Notes: a model not told the origin generated them from the sequence alone. A DNA stretch of 64,000 nt from an uncultured Desulfatiglans sp. (GCA_900498135.1 LR026961.1:3704011-3768010), one strand, 5' to 3'; positions 45,127 through 53,470 are shown, numbered from the stretch's first letter. Numbers and translations are program-made.

Positions 45127-47182
45127 CGTCCAGTCCAATGAATACGGGTTTTTCCTCTTCCCTGCACGAGTAGTCGAGCGGGAGTTCGATCCTGAAGGTC
45201 GTGCCGCCTCCCGGCGGGCAGTCGAAGGAGATCTGGCCGCCGTGGAGCTTGATGATGTTCTGGGAGATGCTCAGGCCCAGGCCCGTGCCTTTTCCCACGG
45301 GTTTCGTGCTGAAGAAGATGTCGAAGACCTTGTCGCGCAGCTCCTTCGGGATGCCCGGCCCGGTGTCGGAGACCTCGATGATGAACCGGCAAGCGCCCTC
45401 TTCGTAGCGCGCCTTGATCCCCAGGTGGCCCTTGTATTCCATGGCGTCGGCGGCGTTGATGAAGAGGTTGGTGAAGACCTGCTGGAGCTGCCCCATGTCC
45501 CCCAGCATATCGGGCATCTCGGGTTCGATCTCCTTCGAGACGCGGATGTTCTGGAAGGTCGCCTGGTGGATCAGGAGGTTCAGGGTCTTGCTGATGAGCT
45601 GATCGAGGCTGAACGAGGCGACCTTGCCGACGGACTGCCGGCTGAACTCCAGGAGCTCCGCCACGATGTGCTTGCAGCGCAAGGTCTGGTCGATGATCTC
45701 CTGGATGTCCTTCAGGTGCTCCTCGTGGTCCTGGAGCGCTTCCTTCAGCAGTTCGGCGTAGATGAGGATCCCGGAGAGCGGGTTGTTGATCTCGTGGGCG
45801 ACCCCGGCCGCCATCCGGCCGACCGAGGCGATACGCTCGGACTGGACGAGGTGGACATGGGCCTCCTCGAGATCGCGGCGCATCTGGAGCACCTCGCGCA
45901 TGTCGGTAAAGACGCCGACGCTGCCGATGTCCTTCCCGTCGATCGTAATGAGCGAGGCGGTGAGGGTGATCGGGATCTTCTCCCCGTCCTTCGCCGTGAT
46001 CTGCATGCTCGTCGGGTTGAGCTTTCCGGGCGGTCCGTAGAGGCCGCTGCGCATCTTCTTCATGTTCGCCCGCGCGATGTCCATGTCGTAGAAATTGCTG
46101 AGATGGCCGTGGTTCATGATCTCCTCGGCCGAAAAGCCGGTCAGGCGCTCCATCCCCTCGTTGAAGATGAGGACGTTCCCCTTCGTGTCGACCACCACGA
46201 TGCCATCGACGGTGCTCTGGATGACGTTCTGCAGAAAGATGTTGCTCTTTTCGACCTCCTTCTCGAGCCGGATGCGGTCCGTGACGTCCCGCGACGCCTC
46301 CAGAAGCTGTACGGTCTCGCCCTTTTCGTTCAGGATGGGGGAGACGGTCACCACCTCGTAGCGCGTCTCCCCGGTTTCGTCCTCGAACTCGTGGATCGTG
46401 CTGATGGTCTCCCCGGTCTTCTGCACCTCCTCGAGGTAGCACGCCCGCCCGCATTCCTTGCAGGGCTGGGTGAGCCCGTAACGCAGCTCGTAGCAGTGCT
46501 TGCCCAGGATGTCCTGGTAGTCGAGGCGGTTCTCGCGCAGGAAGGTCTTGTTGACCGTGTGGATCGTCATGTCGGTGTTGACGACCATGATGCGGTAGGG
46601 GAGGGAGTCGAGGATGGTCTGGGTGTCTTGCACGGTGCCCGGCGTGCAGATATCACGGGGCTCCGCCGCGTGCTCCCGGATGAGCGGCTGGATCAGGAGG
46701 CTGCAGATCTTGCGGTCGATCAGCTGTACCCCGGCGGGCTTGCAGGCCTCAACGGCGGCCTCGGCCTCCGGCCGGTCTCCTGTCACCAGCAGCGCGTCCA
46801 GCCCCGGCCGTTCGCACAGGTCCTCGTAGCGCTCCGTGGTGTAAATCCCCATCGACCGGGCAAGCTTCATGCCCGCCGCCTTCGGGTCGGGGTCGGCCAC
46901 GCCGATCACCTTGACCGCCAGCCGCTGCCTCGGCCCCTCGTAAAGGCCTGTCAGGATCTCGCAGCTGCGCTCTCCGCCGCCCGCAAGCCCCACACGGAGC
47001 ATCTCCGACGAAGGCCCTCGGCCGCCACCGGGCTTGGCCGGCGGCATCACGCGCTTGTGGGGATCGGGTCTCAAGGCATCGGGGTCTTTCTCCAGCACGT
47101 GGCAGGTCTCGTCCCCGGCGGCGCACCTCCGCTCGATGTAGAGGATTCTTCTCTGGAAGGGCATCTCAGGCAAGGCGGTCAC
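45116..47182 (-). CDS. PAS histidine kinase with N-terminal Rossmann-like domain
   Basis: A soluble 688-residue kinase. Residues about 60-170 look like a nucleotide-binding Rossmann fold: EMLRVGLAGGGERSCEILTG, VKVIGVADPDPKAAGMKLAR, MGIYTTERYEDLCERPGLDA and LLVTGDRPEAEAAVEACKPA, the pattern of Gfo/Idh-type oxidoreductases. Two PAS domains follow (ILDSLPYRIMVVNTDMTIHT with cysteines CKECGRACYLEEV; and VIQSTVDGIVVVDTKGNVLI), then HisKA GVAHEINNPLSGILIYAELL and HATPase TNLFINAADAMEYKGH, VSDTGPGIP and GTGLGLSISQNIIKLHGG. The first PAS has four clustered cysteines, as in redox/Fe-S sensing PAS domains. It probably senses redox or NAD(P)H state for the downstream activator. Confidence 0.9.
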   Translation of the reverse strand: MTALPEMPFQRRILYIERRCAAGDETCHVLEKDPDALRPDPHKRVMPPAKPGGGRGPSSEMLRVGLAGGGERSCEILTGLYEGPRQRLAVKVIGVADPDPKAAGMKLARSMGIYTTERYEDLCERPGLDALLVTGDRPEAEAAVEACKPAGVQLIDRKICSLLIQPLIREHAAEPRDICTPGTVQDTQTILDSLPYRIMVVNTDMTIHTVNKTFLRENRLDYQDILGKHCYELRYGLTQPCKECGRACYLEEVQKTGETISTIHEFEDETGETRYEVVTVSPILNEKGETVQLLEASRDVTDRIRLEKEVEKSNIFLQNVIQSTVDGIVVVDTKGNVLIFNEGMERLTGFSAEEIMNHGHLSNFYDMDIARANMKKMRSGLYGPPGKLNPTSMQITAKDGEKIPITLTASLITIDGKDIGSVGVFTDMREVLQMRRDLEEAHVHLVQSERIASVGRMAAGVAHEINNPLSGILIYAELLKEALQDHEEHLKDIQEIIDQTLRCKHIVAELLEFSRQSVGKVASFSLDQLISKTLNLLIHQATFQNIRVSKEIEPEMPDMLGDMGQLQQVFTNLFINAADAMEYKGHLGIKARYEEGACRFIIEVSDTGPGIPKELRDKVFDIFFSTKPVGKGTGLGLSISQNIIKLHGGQISFDCPPGGGTTFRIELPLDYSCREEEKPVFIGLDDDG

Positions 47183-47411
47183 GGACCTTCCGTTCGAGAT
47201 CGCGGATGATCGCCTTCATTGCCGCTCCGGCCTGGACGGGCCCGGACTGGTTCCAACCCTTTTCCATGGCCTCCCGCTTCTTGTCCTGAAACTGCTCGAG
47301 GCTGGTCGAGAGGGCCTCCCAGGCGAATAATTTTTGAAGAATGTGCCGCTCCGGCGCCGAGAGGTCCCTGTCGGTGTCGAAGCTCTGGCCGCTCTGCGTG
47401 GTGAAGATCAT
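47166..47411 (-). CDS. Small hypothetical protein heading the kinase operon
   Basis: An 81-residue protein, MIFTTQSGQSFDTDRDLSAP then ERHILQKLFAWEALSTSLEQ, FQDKKREAMEKGWNQSGPVQ and a basic helical end. It overlaps the kinase start by 17 bases, which suggests a real coupled gene. No domain is recognised; the mostly helical composition could form a small sensor-associated or chaperone-like protein. Confidence 0.6.
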   Translation of the reverse strand: MIFTTQSGQSFDTDRDLSAPERHILQKLFAWEALSTSLEQFQDKKREAMEKGWNQSGPVQAGAAMKAIIRDLERKVRDRLA

Positions 47412-47612
47412 GGGGTGCGCGTTTCCGGAAGAAAGTTCAGATCGAGAATGCTCTGGTTATTATCGGGAATATCGATCGGAATTCAAGGAAAAAAGGTTTG
47501 CAGGCCTTTTGGGGAGCGGACGCTTTGCCCATTGCATGCTGAACCGGGTTGGGGTAAGAATGATGCTCATCGACGGAAACAGGTTCATTCTGATATCATA
47601 TGGAAAGATTGC

Positions 47613-49238
47613 ATGATGGTTGCAGACAACCCGCAGAAAGGTAACCCGCTGCCGAATCATGCGCCCGGACGGACGCCGCCGTTGGATTCGTTTCCGATGC
47701 TCGGCCTCTACCTCCGCAACCTCGGAGCCAACCTGCTCGGCTTCGGGATCGTTCTGGGGCTCAATCTCCTGACGCCGCTCGGGTATTTTCGGGATCAGAC
47801 GAGGCTCTTCCTGATCGAGGGCGGCTGGATGAGGCTCCTTCTCTGGGAGACCGGGATCATGCTCTTCGGGGCGGGCCTTCAGGTCCTGCTTCAGCGACCG
47901 ATCTCATCTTACGCCACCTGCCTCCGAAAGGGCGCCACCCCGGCTCCGCGCATGCGCGAGCGCGCGGAAAGGCGCGCCATCAACCTGCCGTTCGTCATCG
48001 CCCTGGCCAATTTCGGGATGTGGGTGGCGGTCCCGGCGATCCTGGTGACCGGCATGTGGCTCTGGTTCGACACCCGCACCGAGTCGGCGGTCTTCGGCTA
48101 CTTCCGTTCGGTGATGGTGGGGATGATTACGGCTACGGCCTCCTTCTTCCTGCTTGAAGACTACCTCCGCCGCGGGGTCCTTCCGGCCTTGTTCCCGGAA
48201 GGGAGGCTCGCGGCCGTCCCGGGCACCATCAAGCTTCCGATCCTTCGGCGCATTCGTTTTCTCTACACCGCCGGCACCCTCATCCCCATGATCATGCTGG
48301 TGGGGACCCTTTACCTGAGCCTGAAAGGAGCCGGCCAACTCGCCCCCGGCGCACGCGAGGTGGCGGAGGAGATCCTGCTCTTCTGCTTCTTTCTTTGCTC
48401 TGTCTTCGTCCTCTTCGCCCTCCGCCTCAATTTCCTGGTCGGGCGCTCGATCTCGAGCCCTCTGACCGGGATGATGCGGGTGATTCGAAGCGTGCGGCAG
48501 GGGGATTTCACCAAGCGCATCCGCGTCGTCTCGAACGATGAGATCGGGATCCTCGGGGATGCCGGAAACGCCATGATCGCTGGCCTCGCGGAGCGGGAGC
48601 AGATCCGCGAGACCTTCGGCCTCTACGTCAGCCCCGAGATTCGTGACGAGATCCTCTCCGGCCGAATCCCCCTCGAGGGCGAGCGCCGGATCGGGACGCT
48701 CCTTTTCAGCGACCTGCGCGACTTCACCGCGTATGTGGAGCGCCATTCCCCCGAGGAGGTGATCCGGAGCCTCCGCGCCTACTTCACCGAGATGGGGGCG
48801 GCCGTCCGCGCCCACAACGGCCTTGTTCTGCAATACGTCGGGGACGAGCAGGAGGCGGTCTTCGGCGTCCCCGTCTATTGCGAAGACCACGCCGACAGGG
48901 CGATCCTCGCCGCGCTCGAGATGCGCCGCCGCCTGGCCGCCCTGAACGAAGAGCGCGTCCGCTCCGGCCTCGTTCCCTTCCGCCACGGCATCGGCATCCA
49001 CACCGGCGAGGTCCTGACCGGCAACACCGGCAGCGAATCCCGCCGCTCCTACGCCCTGATCGGCGACACCGTCAACATCGCCTCCCGCGTCCAGGACCTC
49101 ACCAAGACCCTCAAATGCGACATCCTCGTCAGTGAAGATACCGTCTCGTGCCTGCGGAGCACATTTCCCCTCACCGCCGAACCGCCGCAGACCCTGAAGG
49201 GCCACACCCGCATGCTGGCGGTTTACCGGCTGGATTGA
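47613..49238 (+). CDS. Membrane class III adenylate/guanylate cyclase with HAMP domain
   Basis: Nucleotide cyclase of 541 residues making cAMP (or cGMP). Six or so N-terminal membrane helices (LGANLLGFGIVLGLNLL, LLLWETGIMLFGAGLQVLL, LPFVIALANFGMWVAVPAIL, TLIPMIMLVGTLYLSL, ILLFCFFLCSVFVLFALRLN) precede a HAMP linker (SISSPLTGMMRVIRSVRQGD). The catalytic domain has metal ligands in LLFSDLRDFTAY, QYVGDEQEAVFGVP (aspartate of GD; the usual GDxxMAxFG has QEA here), and ALIGDTVNIASRVQDL with the transition-state Asn and Arg. Start ATG 47613 (or 47616) follows GGAAAG; the longer frame from 47334 is unsupported. It is divergent from the kinase operon across a 200-base spacer. Confidence 0.9.
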   Translation: MMVADNPQKGNPLPNHAPGRTPPLDSFPMLGLYLRNLGANLLGFGIVLGLNLLTPLGYFRDQTRLFLIEGGWMRLLLWETGIMLFGAGLQVLLQRPISSYATCLRKGATPAPRMRERAERRAINLPFVIALANFGMWVAVPAILVTGMWLWFDTRTESAVFGYFRSVMVGMITATASFFLLEDYLRRGVLPALFPEGRLAAVPGTIKLPILRRIRFLYTAGTLIPMIMLVGTLYLSLKGAGQLAPGAREVAEEILLFCFFLCSVFVLFALRLNFLVGRSISSPLTGMMRVIRSVRQGDFTKRIRVVSNDEIGILGDAGNAMIAGLAEREQIRETFGLYVSPEIRDEILSGRIPLEGERRIGTLLFSDLRDFTAYVERHSPEEVIRSLRAYFTEMGAAVRAHNGLVLQYVGDEQEAVFGVPVYCEDHADRAILAALEMRRRLAALNEERVRSGLVPFRHGIGIHTGEVLTGNTGSESRRSYALIGDTVNIASRVQDLTKTLKCDILVSEDTVSCLRSTFPLTAEPPQTLKGHTRMLAVYRLD

Positions 49239-49417
49239 GGCGGTCTACATCCCGATCCGATGCCGGGAGTCCTGTTCAGGACATGCGCTGAAGGGATGCC
49301 TCGATCCGGAAACATCTGCAGCGCAGTTCCCTTGCTCCCGCCGATTTCCGCTTTTCAGCGTGGCAACGGCTGTCAGCCGGTCTGAATCCCTCTGCTTCCT
49401 CTGTGTCCGAATAATTC

Positions 49418-49591
49418 GTTTCCACCCGGAAATGATTTCCCCGTAGAACCCGGTTTCCAATCCGGAAAGGAGGGTTTTTGGCTAAAATCAAGGAAATCAA
49501 GAGTTTGTGCGGAGGCGACCTGGTGGTCGCCGCACAAGCAAACGTGCAGATTGACGTCGAGATTGGCCGAAAAGACCCCTTCCGGATGGAA
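49418..49591 (+). repeat. MITE-like intergenic element, copy C
   Basis: Ends GTTTCCACCCGGAAATG and CCTTCCGGATGGAA. The central hairpin is strong here: GGCGACC-TGGT-GGTCGCC inside GTGC/GCAC. Internal blocks AAATCAAGGAAATCAAGAG, AAGCAAACGTGCAGATTGA and CGAGATTGGCCGAAAAGACC match copies A and B. The left end is partly duplicated (second GTTTCCAATCCGGAAAG at about 49451). Confidence 0.75.
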
Positions 49592-49913
49592 CTATTTTGA
49601 AAGCGGCATGGGGCGGTAACCTTTAAAGGGCATGGCGCGTGCAGAGTGTTTTCCCATCAGAGGAGGGAATCTATATGCTCCAATCGGTAAACAGTCCCCA
49701 ATCGGTATGTCCTCCCGTCGGGTGAGGGGTTCTCTCTGCCATCACTTCAAAGATGAGCGATGACCTAATTTTGTGGATGCTGATCAGAATTTACCTTTCT
49801 GTCTTGTGCCCGCATCACGGAGAACCAATCAAAGTAGTTGCATTTCAATGCAATAGGTTTAAAATTATGAAGAGTAGTCAATAGGCGGTTTTTCGCAACA
49901 TCTTTCCATCCTT

Positions 49914-49929
49914 CGGCACAGCAATTGCT
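49914..49929 (+). promoter_or_regulatory. Sigma-54 promoter-like sequence for minor-pilin operon
   Basis: CGGCACAGCAATTGCT matches TGGCACRNNNNTTGCW at 11 of 12 specified positions on the plus strand. The predicted start is near 49940, about 245 bases before the first minor-pilin gene, and an inverted MITE-like copy occupies most of that leader. Confidence 0.6.
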
Positions 49930-49946
49930 TTTGATCCATACGCATT

Positions 49947-50088
49947 GGTTTCCATCCGGAAATCGTCTTTTTTGGGAACCTGGGCGGTAATCTGCGCGTT
50001 TGCCTGTGTGGTGACCTGCAGGTTTCTCCCGCGCAAAAGCTTGGTTTCCTGGATATGGGCTAAACATTTTCATTTTCGGACTGGAAGT
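49947..50088 (-). repeat. MITE-like intergenic element, copy D (inverted orientation)
   Basis: Read on the minus strand it follows the order of copies A-C; on the plus strand it begins GGTTTCCATCCGGAAATCG and ends TTTTCGGACTGGAAG. Matching blocks on the plus strand are GTAATCTGCGCGTTTGCCTG, GACCTGCAGG and GCAAAAGCTTGGTTTCCTGG. It is the most diverged full copy. Confidence 0.65.
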
Positions 50089-50185
50089 TGGATCGTACCG
50101 CGATAGCATTTCCGGATGCACACGCGCGTTGGTTGACCCGGGTTTTTTCTGTTGGAGGCGGGGTGGCCATCGCTCAAGAGACAGT

Positions 50186-50740
50186 ATGAAGAAATCCATC
50201 GTTCGTCGGCTGCGGACAGTCTCGGCTTTCCCGACTGGATCAGGCGCTGAAGCAGGGCATCGACCTCTGATCCGCGCGCATGCGGCCGGCGGGTTTACCA
50301 TCGTGGAGATGATAGCGGTGCTGGTCATCCTGGGGGTGCTGGCATCGGTCGCGGCGGCCCGCATGATGACGGATGACGGGGCGGAGGTCCGCAGGGCCGC
50401 CGAAACCCTCAAGATGCACCTGCGCCAGGCCCAGTTCCGGGCCATGTATTCTGACACGAGCTGGGGCGTCCGATCGAACGGCGGCAGCTACTGGCTATTC
50501 GAGGGTCCCAACACCTCCAATCGAGTCATGTTTCTTGGGGAGGGTTCCGATACGGTTACGCTTCCCTCCGGAGTGAGCTGCGGTTCGTTTACGGTCTCCT
50601 TCGACGACTGGGGCGTCCCCTACAACGGGGCGGGCCCCCAAACCGGAAACGAACTGTCTTCAGCCAAGACGATCCAGATGTCGTGCTGCTCCAAGACCAT
50701 ATCCATCACGATCACCCCCAACACCGGATTCATCGAATGA
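50186..50740 (+). CDS. Type IV pilin-like / GspH-type minor pseudopilin
   Basis: A 184-residue prepilin. The processing site is AAGGFTIVEMIAVLVILGVL near residue 36, with cleavage after Gly and the conserved Glu at +5, followed by the hydrophobic helix. The leader (about 36 residues) is unusually long for a class III prepilin signal; ATG 50186 is the only good start. The globular part has GSYWLFEGPNTSNRVMFLGE and a GspH-like end FDDWGVPYNGAGP and SCCSKTISITITPNTGFIE. It overlaps the next pilin gene by four bases (ATGA), forming a four-gene plus-strand operon with the genes below. Confidence 0.82.
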   Translation: MKKSIVRRLRTVSAFPTGSGAEAGHRPLIRAHAAGGFTIVEMIAVLVILGVLASVAAARMMTDDGAEVRRAAETLKMHLRQAQFRAMYSDTSWGVRSNGGSYWLFEGPNTSNRVMFLGEGSDTVTLPSGVSCGSFTVSFDDWGVPYNGAGPQTGNELSSAKTIQMSCCSKTISITITPNTGFIE

Positions 50741-51099
50741 AAAGCGGAGTCCGTTCGTCCGGCTTCACCCTGGTGGAAGTGATTGCGACCTTGGTCATCA
50801 TGGCCTTGGGAGGGGTCGCGGTGTTCACTTTTCTCCACGGCGCGGTTACGCGCAGCTCCGAGCCCGTCGCAATGGCGCAGGACCTTGCCTCCGCGATGGA
50901 CACGATGGAGGAGATCACCGCCCTGTATCACGATTACAGGAAGGGGGACCTCTCGTGGTTGGCTTTTAAAACGGATCTGGGCGATTACCCTGTGACCACA
51001 GCGGATAAGCAAGATGCCATGGGAAATCCGGGTTTCGAAATTGTAATGGTGACGGTGAATACCGGCCGCCAATCCTTGTCCACTTTTTTTTCGGAATGA
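50737..51099 (+). CDS. Type IV pilin-like minor pseudopilin (GspI/MshB-like)
   Basis: A 120-residue prepilin with a short basic leader MKSGVRSSG and the cleavage/helix motif FTLVEVIATLVIMALGGVAV. The remaining 80 residues are helical (ALYHDYRKGDLSWLAFKTDL) with a short beta tail FEIVMVTVNTGRQSLSTFFS. No clear family-level identity (GspI, PilV or MshB) can be given. Its start overlaps the stop of the preceding gene, and the next gene follows after 6 bases. Confidence 0.8.
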   Translation: MKSGVRSSGFTLVEVIATLVIMALGGVAVFTFLHGAVTRSSEPVAMAQDLASAMDTMEEITALYHDYRKGDLSWLAFKTDLGDYPVTTADKQDAMGNPGFEIVMVTVNTGRQSLSTFFSE

Positions 51100-51105
51100 T
51101 GCCTG

Positions 51106-51576
51106 ATGAAACGAGACCCTGAACGACATCCCCATAGCAAGGGCGGCTTCACTTTGGTGGAAGTGATTGCGGTGCTTCTGATTGTGGGGATTCTCGTCGG
51201 TACCGGGGGCTGGGCCGTGGTCCAGGGTGTGCAGGGTTTTCTGATGGCGCGCGACAGCGCGGTGTTGACGCAAAAGGCGCAGTTGGCCCTCACGAGACTT
51301 ACCAACGAGTTTCGAATTTGTTACGACTGCTTTGGGAATGCCGGCGGCATCTCCATGCCTTTCACCTTCAATACCAGCCGGGGTGGACGGACGCTCGATC
51401 TTTCGGGTGGCCGCCTCACGATCGATGGGGATGACCTGATTGACGAAGTTAGTTCCTTCGCCTTGGCCTATGACAACATGGGACGGATTCACATCCAAAT
51501 GAGTTTGACCCACCAGCAAGGGGGTCTTTCGATCCCCTTTGAGACGTGGGTCTTCCCGCGCAATATCTATAATTGA
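51106..51576 (+). CDS. Type IV pilin-like minor pseudopilin (GspJ/PilW-like)
   Basis: A 156-residue prepilin: leader MKRDPERHPHSKGG, then FTLVEVIAVLLIVGILVGTG. Downstream it carries MARDSAVLTQKAQLALTRLT and NEFRICYDCFGNAGGISMPF with a cysteine pair (CYDC), then a beta-rich end FALAYDNMGRIHIQMSLTHQ. The order helix then LALTRLTNEFR is typical of GspJ/PilW minor pilins that form the pilus tip with the large next protein. It ends 14 bases before the start of that gene. Confidence 0.82.
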   Translation: MKRDPERHPHSKGGFTLVEVIAVLLIVGILVGTGGWAVVQGVQGFLMARDSAVLTQKAQLALTRLTNEFRICYDCFGNAGGISMPFTFNTSRGGRTLDLSGGRLTIDGDDLIDEVSSFALAYDNMGRIHIQMSLTHQQGGLSIPFETWVFPRNIYN

Positions 51577-51590
51577 GAGAGAGAGGGCTC

Positions 51591-53345
51591 ATGAGAACTC
51601 CCCTGAGACCTGCACGCGACGCATTCGTTGTTCGGCATATCCTTGATTCTCACGGTGGTGTCATGATAGCCGCTGTAGCGGCTATCCTCCTGATTGGCGT
51701 GCTGGGTGCCGGGGTTGTGTCCATGGTCGGCACCTCGAGCCAGGAAGAGGTCCGCGCAAACCACGGGGAGCGCGCCTTTCTTCTGGCGGAATCAGGATTC
51801 AGATTCGCGGAATCAGCTTACAAGGTGGTTTTGGATGATCCCGTTCAGGGCAGGGAGGCTGCAAAGGCAGCGTTGCTCGCTCTGGATGATTTCACCCAAG
51901 CCGCCCCGGGTGGAGGAGCCTTCACCCTGCATGTTTCTCTGCCGGAAGATCCCTACGACACCGAAGCGATTGTTGCAGGCAATCAGTCGGTGCAAAAGGG
52001 CGGGAATTTGACACTGCAGGCAGGCGCTAACCTGGTGCCACGGAATGGTGTTTTCCGCCACGAGGGCGCTTACTACCGCTATCGAGAATTTGTGAACGAT
52101 ACCTTGGTTGATATCATCGGAGTAGAGGAGGGGCAGGCCTTCCCTTTGAATTTCTCAGAAAACCAGGTGCTTACGGATTATTTCTATTCCGAGGTGGTGG
52201 AGGTGGTGTCGACGGGAGAATATCCCGGATCGGGAAATTTGAATGTCTCTCGTGACTTGACCTATTGGTGGCCATTGCCCGGCGGCGGCGCAGCGGGAGG
52301 ACCTGGGGAGAATGAGTTTAGTGGAGAGCCCGACGTATGGGAAGATTTTGAAGATCCTTCTCATCTAGATGATTGGGAGGGTCATGAACAAACATTAGGC
52401 GAACCTCGGATAGTAGATGGAGCTTTAAATATTAGGGATGTTCATCACAACCATGCTGCGTTTCTTATAGTATATCCAACCTCAACGGACATGATTTCCG
52501 ATTACGAGTTGCAGGTTAAAATAAAATGTGACTTGGCTACCTTCGAAGATGAGCAACGCAAAAAGACGCCGAAGTATATGGCAGGACTTACATTCAGGAA
52601 ACAGGATACGCAGATAAACCAAGGGCATCGGAAAAGTTTTGGGGTATCTTTCATCAAAGGCGTTGGCGATGGTATCCCCAGCTTTGGCGAATCGCCAGGT
52701 TCGGGAAATAAGAAAAAAGATGAGAATCCTCTAGATCCCGACGATTTATATATTATTTTGTGGACCGCCCCTCATAGTGCAGTTCCATCCAAAAAAGAAG
52801 AACTTATCGCTTATAAAAAATTAACTGTTCCGGATAAAGTTATTTTAAACAATGAATTGGCGAATTGGTCGACGCTTCTTGTAAGAATAAGGGAACTAGA
52901 GGGTAATAATAGAATCAGTGTCTATTATACTGATGCCAGCAGAAGTGCAAACGGAGATTCCATTCCCGTAAATTTGAGCAGAAAATGCAGCCCGAGGGAT
53001 GGCTTGACGGATAACAACGGGACAAGGTATTTGCCATGGCCTCCGAACGATACTGAAAACTGGAGTGCTAATATAGATTATTTTACCCTGGTTGTCTGGG
53101 ATTGGGTTAATGAAGAAAAACTAAGTGATGGTGACGTGCGGGTGCTGCCTGATGGAGATTACGGACAAGTTATTATCGAAACCGATGAAATGACCTTTAA
53201 GGCGCCTACCCGCGAGATAGGGCTGCATGCGTTTGGCGAAGAAGACTATATAACATATGTTTACTTCGATGATTTTGCTTTCAGAACTGCAAAACCGGGC
53301 AACAACGGACCTGATGTTTATATCCCTCCAATTGTTGTACAATAA
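51591..53345 (+). CDS. PilX/GspK-like protein with large AT-rich C-terminal lectin-like domain
   Basis: A 584-residue protein from ATG 51591 (GAGAGGG just upstream; TTG 51573 is a weaker start). After a short leader, the hydrophobic segment GGVMIAAVAAILLIGVLGAG and VVSMVGTSSQEEVRANHGER, then AFLLAESGFRFAESAYKVVL, resemble PilX/GspK minor pilins. From about residue 245 (DVWEDFEDPSHLDDWEGHEQ) there is a beta-sandwich-like region similar in feel to LamG/concanavalin-type domains: DYELQVKIKCDLATFEDEQR, MAGLTFRKQDTQINQGHRKS, and YFDDFAF near the end. DNA from about 52320 to 53345 is clearly more AT-rich than its surroundings, suggesting the adhesin-like domain was acquired separately. A tip adhesin role is inferred. 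Confidence 0.72.
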   Translation: MRTPLRPARDAFVVRHILDSHGGVMIAAVAAILLIGVLGAGVVSMVGTSSQEEVRANHGERAFLLAESGFRFAESAYKVVLDDPVQGREAAKAALLALDDFTQAAPGGGAFTLHVSLPEDPYDTEAIVAGNQSVQKGGNLTLQAGANLVPRNGVFRHEGAYYRYREFVNDTLVDIIGVEEGQAFPLNFSENQVLTDYFYSEVVEVVSTGEYPGSGNLNVSRDLTYWWPLPGGGAAGGPGENEFSGEPDVWEDFEDPSHLDDWEGHEQTLGEPRIVDGALNIRDVHHNHAAFLIVYPTSTDMISDYELQVKIKCDLATFEDEQRKKTPKYMAGLTFRKQDTQINQGHRKSFGVSFIKGVGDGIPSFGESPGSGNKKKDENPLDPDDLYIILWTAPHSAVPSKKEELIAYKKLTVPDKVILNNELANWSTLLVRIRELEGNNRISVYYTDASRSANGDSIPVNLSRKCSPRDGLTDNNGTRYLPWPPNDTENWSANIDYFTLVVWDWVNEEKLSDGDVRVLPDGDYGQVIIETDEMTFKAPTREIGLHAFGEEDYITYVYFDDFAFRTAKPGNNGPDVYIPPIVVQ

Positions 53346-53397
53346 GCATGCAGTCCTAAGATATAATCGGACATGAACATGATTTGAGGGCGATGGC

Positions 53398-53429
53398 CGG
53401 GTGGCGCGCCGGTTATTGGCGCTCACCCG
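53398..53429. terminator. Hairpin between convergent pilin genes
   Basis: CGGGTG-GCGC and GCGC-T-CACCCG pair across an 11-base loop between the plus-strand minor-pilin operon and the minus-strand pilin gene. No U-run follows on either side, so termination is possible but not assured. Confidence 0.45.
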
Positions 53430-53470
53430 ACCCGATAAATGCCAGCATGGAAGAGTAATAAACTTTAATC

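Larger units (their letters stand above)
49239..50185. other. Repeat- and promoter-containing intergenic region
   Basis: Nearly 950 bases without a supported gene. It holds MITE-like copy C (49418-49591), a sigma-54 promoter candidate (49914-49929) and inverted MITE-like copy D (49947-50088). CCAATCGGTA occurs twice in 30 bases near 49680-49710. The remainder shows nothing recognisable; an antisense open frame across it is not supported. Confidence 0.55.

Noticed and set aside
49765-50457. Minus-strand open frame across the repeats and into the first minor-pilin gene
   Set aside because: It spans MITE-like copy D, the promoter region and the antisense of a supported pilin gene; no domain is present.
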